A stretch of DNA of 8,563 nt from AP-15 sp035509615 (GTDB lineage Bacteria > Pseudomonadota > Alphaproteobacteria > ATCC43930 > CGMCC-115725), in NCBI GenBank assembly GCA_035509615.1, contig DATJLK010000078.1, positions 1 to 8,563 of the forward strand, written 5' to 3'. Positions 1 through 5,025 of this stretch are shown piece after piece (position 1 is the first letter of the stretch; each line of letters starts with the position of its first letter). Made by a program: the position numbers and the translations under genes. A model generated the notes under the pieces. The model was not told where the DNA came from, searched no databases, and was given only the letters and a program-made list of their open reading frames with translations.

Positions 1-49
1 AGGGTGACCCGATCTGAGCGATTGATTTGTCAGGAGAGGAAGAACGCCG

Positions 50-841
50 ATGGCAGCCGCGATCCGCAATGTTGCTCGTGAAAAGCTCGAACAAGGCCAA
101 TTGTCGCTGGGTGTCGGCATCCGCATGACGCGCAGTGTCGAGATCGCCAAGGCGATGGCGGTGGCCGGCTTTGACTGGCTGTTTCTCGATATGGAGCACG
201 GCGTGATGTCGCTCGAAGCCTGCGCCCAGATCGCGATCGCCGCACTCGACGCCGGTATCGCTCCGATCGCGCGGGTGCCGAACGGCGAATATGCGATCGC
301 CACCCGCGCCCTCGACAATGGCGTGCTCGGCATCGTCGTGCCGCATGTTGATACCGCGGCCGAGGCGCGCGAGGTCGTCAACCGGCTCAAATATCCGCCC
401 GCCGGACATCGCTCGATGGGCGGTATCGGACCGCATTACGGCCTGCGCTCGGCGAGTTCGAACGAGGCTGCGGCCGCCCTCAACGCCGCCAATCTGACAA
501 TTGTGATGTTGGAGACGCCGACCGCGATCGCCAATGCCGAGGAAATCGCCGCGGTGCCCGGGGTCGACGTCTTGCTGATGGGCACCAACGATCTCTGCGC
601 CGAGATGGGCATCCATGGCGATTTTGGCAACGAGCGGGTTGTCGACGCCTATCGCAAGATGATCGCGGCGGCAAAGAAGCACGGCAAATTTCCGGGGATG
701 GGCGGCGTCTACAGCGAAACCTTGATGCCGCGCTTTATCGAAATGGGCGCCCGCTTCATCCTCGCCGGCCAGGACGCGTCGTTCATGGCCGCCGCCGCGG
801 CGCAACGCAGCGCCTTTTTACAAAAGCTGCCGGTCGGTTAG
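50..841 (+). CDS. HpcH/HpaI-family class II aldolase (2-oxo acid aldolase / citrate lyase beta-like TIM barrel)
   Basis: The 263-aa product is a metal-dependent pyruvate-type aldolase of the HpcH/HpaI family, a soluble cytoplasmic TIM barrel that cleaves 4-hydroxy-2-oxo acids to pyruvate plus an aldehyde. Residues equivalent to the HpaI active site are visible: Asp47 and His50 in LDMEHG, Arg75 in IARVP, Glu155 in MLETP and Asp181 in GTNDLC. Glu155 and Asp181 are the expected metal ligands. The glycine-rich HRSMGG and PHYG segment (about 120-131) is also typical. The length is normal for the family. The start is the ATG at 50, preceded by a purine-rich AGGAGAGGAAG at 32-42. The family usually has GPTDLS or similar where this protein has GTNDLC, so substrate preference may differ. 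It converges on the MetE-like gene with 18 bp between stops. Family assignment is firm; the substrate (heptenedioate, oxovalerate, rhamnonate or other) is not determined. Confidence 0.9.
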   Translation: MAAAIRNVAREKLEQGQLSLGVGIRMTRSVEIAKAMAVAGFDWLFLDMEHGVMSLEACAQIAIAALDAGIAPIARVPNGEYAIATRALDNGVLGIVVPHVDTAAEAREVVNRLKYPPAGHRSMGGIGPHYGLRSASSNEAAAALNAANLTIVMLETPTAIANAEEIAAVPGVDVLLMGTNDLCAEMGIHGDFGNERVVDAYRKMIAAAKKHGKFPGMGGVYSETLMPRFIEMGARFILAGQDASFMAAAAAQRSAFLQKLPVG

Positions 842-859
842 CGACGGCCGGCTCGGGCC

Positions 860-1921
860 CTACGCCGCGGCGGCGCGCACAGCCTCGGCGTGAGCCGCGA
901 GCAGGTCCGGCAGTCGTGCCGGGTCGCCGCGCGCCATGCCGCATTCGGTAGCAACCCCATCGACTCTGGCGTGGCGCCGCGCCGCGATGAGGCGGGCTGT
1001 GTTGCCCTCTGGATCATCGTGGTGGATCAGGCCGAGATACAGTTCGGTCTCGGGATGCAGGTGCAGTTCGCCGAGTGGCGCGAAATAGGTGTCGTCGATA
1101 CGCCCCTTTGGCACCGGCATGTGAAAGAACTGCATCGGGCGCTCGACGCCGGCGCTGACCGCATTGGCGATCTCGACCATGATCGCCATGTCCTTGGGCT
1201 GGACGCAATGTTCGTCGGCCGGGCTACCGTAGCAGAGGTGATAGCCGAGTTCGACCGCGGCCGGCACTGCCTCGCCAATTCGGGTCAAGACAGCAATCGT
1301 CTCGGTCCGGAAATCGATCGGCCCCGGTTCGTAATACCCCTCCCAGGCCAGCACTTCCTGGCACACGTCCCATTGCAGCGCGATCCGATCGTTCGGGATT
1401 GCCGCGGCGATCTTGCCGACCTCGCCGAGGAGATGCCGGGTCAGCGCCGGCAGCAGCAACGGTCGATCCGACGGCAGCATGTTGTTGTAGGTCGGCGCGA
1501 TCGGGGTCGGCAGCGAAATCTGGAATTTGACCGCCGCCGGGATCACGCCGGATGCCTGTAACTTTTCGAACAGACGCCATGATTCGATCGCCATCTCGGC
1601 ATAGCCGGTATCGAATGTGGCCGGATCGGGGGTCGCGCCGGGTTTGATCCGCAGGCGCGGGATCTCGCGAAGCAGCTTGCCATCCCATTGAGTGAATTTG
1701 AACGGCGGCACCTCGCTGGCAATTTCGATTGCCGGATTGTCGGCCAGTACCTGCTGCAAAAAGCGGATCCAGGTCTTGCGGATGCCGGTCTCGCCATCGG
1801 GCAAACGCCGCAGATATGGCCCGGCGGTTTCGGCGAGACTGCGGAAGACAGTTTCGGCGTCAGTCAGCGGGATGCTGCCGACAAAATGGATGATCGGATG
1901 TTCGGATTGACCCTGGGTCAT
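860..1921 (-). CDS. MetE/UROD-like TIM-barrel protein of unknown function, with probable zinc site
   Basis: The product is 353 aa. I chose the ATG at 1921 because GAGGAGG lies just upstream (1928-1934); a longer reading frame back to 2005 has no comparable site. The fold looks like the UROD/MetE-like superfamily, at about the length of a MetE C-terminal domain. His228-Leu-Cys230-Tyr resembles the HxCY zinc motif of cobalamin-independent methionine synthase, Glu250 sits 20 residues on (22 in MetE), and Cys327 in TECGMARGDP resembles the last MetE cysteine ligand. Other conserved-looking segments are RRLPDGETG (38-46) and the region around KFQISLPTP (132-140). There is no signal peptide or membrane segment. 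It lies 173 bp downstream of the Rieske gene on the same strand and may have its own promoter there. Homologues are usually annotated as hypothetical or as a 5-methyltetrahydropteroyltriglutamate-homocysteine methyltransferase-like protein. A thiol methyltransferase role is inference, not established. Confidence 0.75.
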   Translation of the reverse strand: MTQGQSEHPIIHFVGSIPLTDAETVFRSLAETAGPYLRRLPDGETGIRKTWIRFLQQVLADNPAIEIASEVPPFKFTQWDGKLLREIPRLRIKPGATPDPATFDTGYAEMAIESWRLFEKLQASGVIPAAVKFQISLPTPIAPTYNNMLPSDRPLLLPALTRHLLGEVGKIAAAIPNDRIALQWDVCQEVLAWEGYYEPGPIDFRTETIAVLTRIGEAVPAAVELGYHLCYGSPADEHCVQPKDMAIMVEIANAVSAGVERPMQFFHMPVPKGRIDDTYFAPLGELHLHPETELYLGLIHHDDPEGNTARLIAARRHARVDGVATECGMARGDPARLPDLLAAHAEAVRAAAA

Positions 1922-1934
1922 CAGGTTCCTCCTC
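1922..1934 (-). promoter_or_regulatory. Strong ribosome-binding site of the MetE-like gene
   Basis: On the minus strand GAGGAGG (1934-1928) is followed by six bases and then the ATG at 1921. This is close to the anti-Shine-Dalgarno consensus at near-ideal spacing, and it fixes the start 28 codons inside the longest open frame. Confidence 0.8.
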
Positions 1935-1938
1935 AAAT

Positions 1939-1951
1939 CGAGCCGTGCTCG
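1939..1951. repeat. Short perfect inverted repeat in the leader of the MetE-like gene
   Basis: CGAGC-CGT-GCTCG forms a 5-bp stem with a 3-nt loop just upstream of the ribosome-binding site of the MetE-like gene. It could be an operator half-site pair or a small leader hairpin. The rest of the 173-bp gap (1922-2094) shows no clear promoter. This short a palindrome in GC-rich DNA may be chance. Confidence 0.25.
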
Positions 1952-2094
1952 GATCAATCGAGCGGCGATGGCAGCGGATGGCGAGCCGGAGCCGGTGCCG
2001 CGCACACGACCAGGGATGGGTGTGACCCGCCGATGGTGGGTTCGCCGGGTGTGAGGAACGCCAAATTCGCAGCCCGGTATGACGGGGCCAGCGC

Positions 2095-2418
2095 TCAGTC
2101 GAGCTTGATCTGGATGTCGCCGCCGGCCTCGCGCGCCGGGTAGGTCTTTAGATCTTCTGTTGCCGGAGGGTCCAGCACCTCTCCGGTGCGGACGTCAAAT
2201 CGAGCAGCGTGCAACGGACATTCGATTGTCGTGCCGTCGAGCCAGCCGTCGGACAGACAGGCATAGGCGTGGGTGCAGATATTGTCGGTGGCGAACAATT
2301 CTCCATCGCAGTCATAAACCGCAATCGAGCGACCCCCGGCTTCAACGCCGATGACATCGCCTGGCTTAAGGTCGTCGCGGCGGGCGACGCGTACCCAGCC
2401 GCTTTCGGCTTCACTCAT
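2095..2418 (-). CDS. Rieske [2Fe-2S] ferredoxin (non-heme iron oxygenase ferredoxin type)
   Basis: This 107-aa soluble protein is a single Rieske domain that carries electrons on a [2Fe-2S] cluster bound by two Cys and two His. The ligands are Cys48-Thr-His50 and, 16 residues later, Cys67-Pro-Leu-His70. The stretch after the second motif (FDVRTGEVLDPPA) and the C-terminal YPAR segment are typical of ferredoxin components of ring-hydroxylating dioxygenases and of NirD-like proteins. The absence of an N-terminal membrane anchor or Tat signal argues against a cytochrome bc1 Rieske subunit. Its ATG overlaps the stop of the upstream RAM-domain gene by four bases (ATGA, 2415-2418), implying translational coupling. 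No oxygenase alpha or beta subunit or reductase is present in the window, so the electron partner is unknown. Confidence 0.9.
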   Translation of the reverse strand: MSEAESGWVRVARRDDLKPGDVIGVEAGGRSIAVYDCDGELFATDNICTHAYACLSDGWLDGTTIECPLHAARFDVRTGEVLDPPATEDLKTYPAREAGGDIQIKLD

Positions 2419-2690
2419 CGGGCCTGTCCTGGCGAGCGAGACGTATCCTCGGAGAACGCCTTGAATGCGATGATCGTGAACGTATCTTTGACCCCTGGAA
2501 GCGTCTGCAACTGTTCGGTAACAAAATGTCCGATATCGGCCGTTTCCGACAGATAAAGCTTTATTAAAAGATCGTACTGACCAGAGATCGAATAGACTTC
2601 AGAGACCTGCTCGATACTGGATACTGCGGCGTCGGCGACCGAATAGGCTTTGCCGAGTTCGCATTTAACCATGACAAAGATGGTTTTCAT
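2415..2690 (-). CDS. Stand-alone Lrp/AsnC ligand-binding (RAM) domain protein
   Basis: The 91-aa product corresponds to the C-terminal effector-binding, oligomerising domain of Lrp/AsnC regulators, with a beta-alpha-beta-beta-alpha-beta pattern. The hallmark VYSISGQYDLLIKL segment (32-45) contains the Gly37/Tyr39-Asp40 turn that binds amino-acid effectors in the family. The N-terminal helix-turn-helix of full-length Lrp (about 150 aa) is absent and cannot be found in any frame upstream, where the helicase gene ends 23 bp away. Such single-domain proteins are known and may sense small molecules or form mixed oligomers with full-length Lrp proteins. The start is the ATG at 2690 (MKTIFVMVKC); an in-frame TTG at 2705 is possible but less likely, and the ribosome-binding site is weak. 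It overlaps the Rieske gene by ATGA and is probably co-transcribed with the helicase. Confidence 0.85.
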   Translation of the reverse strand: MKTIFVMVKCELGKAYSVADAAVSSIEQVSEVYSISGQYDLLIKLYLSETADIGHFVTEQLQTLPGVKDTFTIIAFKAFSEDTSRSPGQAR

Positions 2691-2713
2691 CGCAGTCGAC
2701 CGCAACGGCGGGA

Positions 2714-4174
2714 TCAGGGGCGCGCGACAACCCGTGGCGGCCGAGCCAGGAAAGCCGGCAGATCATCGCCGAAACCGACGACCTTGCGATCTTCTTCGAC
2801 CGCCCGCTCGGGTTGGCGCGGCCGTCGCGCCTGCGGAGCGCGCGGGAAGCGGGTGACATTGGTGCCGTCGATGTTGCCGGCGTTTGGCGCTTCGGGCTTT
2901 GTCGCCAGCGGGGCGCGCTGTTCGCGGCGTCTTGGCTCGTCTTCGGTCTTGCGCCGCATTTCGGCACCCTTTGACCGCTCGCGTGATCCGGGCCCGGCGG
3001 CTGCCTTGCGCCCTCGACCGCGCCGCCGCTCCTCATATTCGAGTTCGCCCGCTTCGATACCGTCGATCCCAACCGCCGGGATCTCTTTTCCGATCAGTTT
3101 GACGATCGCGGCCACCGCCTTACCGTCTTCTGGCGCTGCCAGCATGAATGAACGGCCGCTCAACCCGGCACGGCCGGTGCGGCCGATGCGGTGGACATAA
3201 TCCTCGGCATGGACAGGCACGTCGAAACAGAACACGTGGCTCATGCCCTTGATGTCGAGCCCGCGGGCGGCGACGTCGCTCGCCACCAACAGCCGCACCT
3301 CACCATTTTTAAACCGCTCCAGCGTTTCGGTGCGTTTGGGTTGCGGCATGTCGCCATGCAGCGCCGCGGCATCGAAACCATGCCGGGTCAGCGACTTCTG
3401 AAGGATATCGACGTCGCGTTTGCGGTTGCAGAAGATCAGCGCGTTTTTGACGTCTTCGCAGCGGATCAGGCGGCGCAGCGCTTCGCGCTTGTCACGCGGG
3501 TCGATCACCGCCAGCGATTGTATAACCGTCGCCGCCGGCGAAGCTGGCGGGGCTACCGCAATCTCGATCGGGTTGGTCAGAAAAGCGTCGGCCAGTCGCC
3601 GGATTTCGACCGGCATGGTCGCGGAAAAGAACAAGGTCTGCCGGTTGTTCGGCAATAAGCCGACAATCCGTTCGACATCCGGAATAAACCCCATGTCGAG
3701 CATGCGGTCGGCTTCGTCGATGACCAGGATGTGCGCGTCCGACAGGATGATCTTGCCGCGGCCGTACAAATCGAGAAGCCGGCCCGGTGTCGCGATCAGC
3801 ACGTCGACGCCACGATCAAGCTTGCGCTCCTGATCGACAAAGCTCTCGCCGCCGATCAGCAAGGCCATCGTCAGGCGATGATACTTGCCATAACGCTCAA
3901 ATGAATCGGCCACCTGGGTCGCCAATTCACGGGTCGGCTCAAGTATCAGCGACCGCGGCATTCGCGCCCGCGACCGGCCGGCCGCCAACATATCGATCAT
4001 CGGCAACACAAAGCTTGCGGTTTTGCCGGTGCCCGTCTGGGCGCAGCCGAGGACATCCCGCTCGCGTTTTACATGCGGGATCGCCTGCTGTTGGATCGGG
4101 GTGGGATTTGTATAGCCGGCGTCGGAAACCGCCTGCAGAACTTCAGGCGATAGGTCGAGTTCAGAAAAATCCAT
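2714..4174 (-). CDS. DEAD-box ATP-dependent RNA helicase, RhlE-like
   Basis: The 486-aa product is an ATP-dependent RNA helicase that unwinds structured RNA, typically in ribosome assembly, mRNA turnover or cold adaptation. All core motifs are present in order: Q motif (TNPTPIQQQ, 22-30), motif I AQTGTGKT (45-52), Ia PTRELA (80-85), Ib TPGR (129-132), II DEAD (153-156), III SAT (184-186), IV LIFCNRKR (246-253), V ARGLDI (303-308) and VI HRIGRTGRAG (328-337). After about residue 380 there is a low-complexity tail rich in Arg, Lys, Glu and Pro, of the kind RhlE-type enzymes use for RNA binding. The ATG at 4174 lacks a strong Shine-Dalgarno sequence. It is third in the csp / infA / helicase series, which supports a role in RNA remodelling at low temperature. 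Assignment to RhlE rather than another DEAD-box subgroup is by general resemblance. Confidence 0.95.
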   Translation of the reverse strand: MDFSELDLSPEVLQAVSDAGYTNPTPIQQQAIPHVKRERDVLGCAQTGTGKTASFVLPMIDMLAAGRSRARMPRSLILEPTRELATQVADSFERYGKYHRLTMALLIGGESFVDQERKLDRGVDVLIATPGRLLDLYGRGKIILSDAHILVIDEADRMLDMGFIPDVERIVGLLPNNRQTLFFSATMPVEIRRLADAFLTNPIEIAVAPPASPAATVIQSLAVIDPRDKREALRRLIRCEDVKNALIFCNRKRDVDILQKSLTRHGFDAAALHGDMPQPKRTETLERFKNGEVRLLVASDVAARGLDIKGMSHVFCFDVPVHAEDYVHRIGRTGRAGLSGRSFMLAAPEDGKAVAAIVKLIGKEIPAVGIDGIEAGELEYEERRRGRGRKAAAGPGSRERSKGAEMRRKTEDEPRRREQRAPLATKPEAPNAGNIDGTNVTRFPRAPQARRPRQPERAVEEDRKVVGFGDDLPAFLARPPRVVARP

Positions 4175-4225
4175 CGAGAGGTTGTAGCCTTGTTGTAATA
4201 TTTAGTCGCGTTTCGGCACTGATCC

Positions 4226-4255
4226 TTAGATCGGGCGGTATCGACAGCATGTCAA
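4226..4255 (-). promoter_or_regulatory. Possible promoter for the DEAD-box helicase gene
   Basis: In the 144-bp gap between infA and the helicase gene, the minus strand has a perfect TTGACA (4255-4250). About 17-18 bp later comes only a weak -10 candidate (GATCTA/ATCTAA). The gap is locally AT-richer than its neighbours. If real, the helicase and the genes after it can be transcribed separately from csp-infA. The -35 match is good, the -10 is poor, and no terminator separates the genes clearly. Confidence 0.3.
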
Positions 4256-4294
4256 TCTTTTTTTCAAACCGAAGCATGCGCGGACGACAACACT

Positions 4295-4326
4295 CTCACG
4301 CATCAGCGTCCTCACGCATCAGCGTC
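4295..4326. repeat. Exact 16-bp tandem duplication at the infA 3' end
   Basis: CTCACGCATCAGCGTC occurs twice with no spacer (4295-4310 and 4311-4326). The second copy contains the last codons and stop of infA (4319-4321); the first lies just beyond the stop. Because the stop falls inside the distal copy, the protein is unaffected. It looks like a recent local slippage or duplication event. Confidence 0.85.
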
Positions 4327-4588
4327 GGCGATATTGCGGGCGCGGGGCCATCGGCGGCGCCGCGCGTTCGTCTTTATGCCGGAAATTGATCCGCCCTTTG
4401 GTCAAATCGTAGGGCGTCATTTCGACTGTGACGCGATCGCCAGCCAGGATCCGGATGCGGTTTTTTTTCATCCGGCCCGACGAATAGGCCAGTGTCTCGT
4501 GGCCGTTGTCGAGCCGCACCCGGAAACGGGCGTCGGGCAGCAGTTCCAGCACCGTGCCCTCAAATTCGATCAAATCTTCCTTTGCCAA
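4319..4588 (-). CDS. infA: Translation initiation factor IF-1 (C-terminally extended, TTG start)
   Basis: IF-1 is an OB-fold protein that binds the 30S A site and helps IF-2 and IF-3 select the initiator tRNA. The first ~72 residues match the family: a MAKED start, LLPDARFRV, SGRMKKNRIRILAGDRV and the nearly invariant EMTPYDLTKGRI. The product is 89 aa, so about 17 residues rich in Pro and Arg (ending PQYRRR) extend beyond the usual 71-72 aa. The start codon is TTG at 4588: the frame reads TTG GCA AAG and no in-frame ATG exists at the conserved N-terminus. AAGGAG lies six bases upstream, which fixes the start. It sits 53 bp after the csp gene and before a DEAD-box helicase gene. Alphaproteobacteria can carry more than one infA, so this may be a paralogue of the housekeeping copy. 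An A8 run (complement of 4461-4468) lies in the Met-Lys-Lys-Asn codons. Confidence 0.95.
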   Translation of the reverse strand: MAKEDLIEFEGTVLELLPDARFRVRLDNGHETLAYSSGRMKKNRIRILAGDRVTVEMTPYDLTKGRINFRHKDERAAPPMAPRPQYRRR

Positions 4589-4601
4589 TCAGTTCTCCTT
4601 G
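4589..4601 (-). promoter_or_regulatory. Ribosome-binding site that fixes the TTG start of infA
   Basis: The minus strand reads AAGGAG, then AACTGA, then TTG. A near-perfect Shine-Dalgarno at six-base spacing in front of a non-ATG codon is good evidence that translation begins at the TTG. Confidence 0.8.
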
Positions 4602-4609
4602 CAAACAGC

Positions 4610-4629
4610 GGGGGTGCTGCGACACCCCC
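4610..4629 (-). other. Intergenic hairpin between csp and infA
   Basis: GGGGGTG (4610-4616) and CACCCCC (4623-4629) form a perfect 7-bp GC-rich stem with a 6-nt loop, in the 53-bp gap between the csp stop and the infA ribosome-binding site. On the minus strand it is followed by GCTGTTTG, not a U-tract. It is therefore more likely a stabilising, processing or attenuating hairpin than a classical intrinsic terminator. It could set the ratio of csp to infA message. Confidence 0.5.
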
Positions 4630-4641
4630 CTTGGATTGGTT

Positions 4642-4848
4642 TTAGACCGGGCGCAGATTGACCGCCGAAACCCGACCTCGCTGACCCTGTTCAAGCTCGT
4701 AGTTGAGCCGCTGGCCTTCGCGCAGATTGTCCATGCCGGCGCGCTCCACGGCGGAGATGTGAACAAAGACATCAGCGCCGCCGCTCTCGGGTTGGATAAA
4801 TCCATAGCCCTTCTGCGCATTGAACCATTTGACCGTACCGGTCGCCAT
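4642..4848 (-). CDS. Cold-shock domain protein, CspA family
   Basis: The 68-aa product is a single cold-shock domain, a five-strand OB fold that binds single-stranded RNA and DNA and acts as an RNA chaperone and antiterminator. It has the family start GTVKWFNAQKGYGFI with RNP1 (KGYGFI, about 13-18) and RNP2 (VFVHIS, about 27-32). The length is normal. The ATG at 4848 is preceded by GGAG (4861-4858) at nine-base spacing. It lies 177 bp downstream of parE on the same strand and directly upstream of infA. The upstream gap is long enough for its own promoter and leader. Which csp paralogue this is, and whether it is cold-induced, cannot be told from sequence. Confidence 0.95.
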   Translation of the reverse strand: MATGTVKWFNAQKGYGFIQPESGGADVFVHISAVERAGMDNLREGQRLNYELEQGQRGRVSAVNLRPV

Positions 4849-5025
4849 TAGTGGTAACTCCGCATAGTAGAATTAGGGCGCCGCGCGGCTGCGCAGCGCA
4901 TCGCACGACGATTGCTCGGAAGACACGGTCGGACGATCGCACAGGAACGCAAGGCCGGAAAGCCGAATTCAAACGGGTCGACGATCGTTTAGGTAATTGG
5001 CGCGAACTCCCGACGCAAGGAGTCT
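4849..5025 (-). promoter_or_regulatory. Upstream leader region of the csp gene (177 bp)
   Basis: This gap between parE and csp has no gene. It holds a perfect 10-bp palindrome, GCTGCGCAGC (4888-4897), in a very GC-rich patch. A recurring GACGAT(C/T)G motif appears three times (around 4906-4914, 4932-4939 and 4980-4987). Csp genes often have long structured leaders, so a 5' UTR element is plausible, but I see no convincing -35/-10 pair. A weak ACTCC/GGAGT hairpin (5006-5023) just after the parE stop is not a convincing terminator. Confidence 0.3.

Noticed and set aside
1..49. End of an upstream gene at the left edge
   Set aside because: Stop triplets occur, but too little sequence is present to identify any coding frame.
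842..859. Bidirectional terminator between the convergent aldolase and MetE-like genes
   Set aside because: The 18-bp gap is GC-rich with only a poor GGCC-type stem and no T-tract.
890..1561. 223-codon plus-strand open frame opposite the MetE-like gene
   Set aside because: It is antisense to a gene with a strong ribosome-binding site and recognisable fold. The translation has no family resemblance and is the usual GC-rich shadow frame.
1922..2005. 28-codon N-terminal extension of the MetE-like protein
   Set aside because: The strong GAGGAGG site places the start at 1921, and the extension is Arg-rich without similarity.
3191..3658. Plus-strand open frame opposite the DEAD-box helicase
   Set aside because: It lies wholly antisense to conserved helicase motifs, has no similarity and shows no ribosome-binding site.
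4610..4629. Intrinsic terminator after csp
   Set aside because: The stem is good, but GCTGTTTG rather than a T-tract follows on the minus strand. It is listed as a hairpin only.
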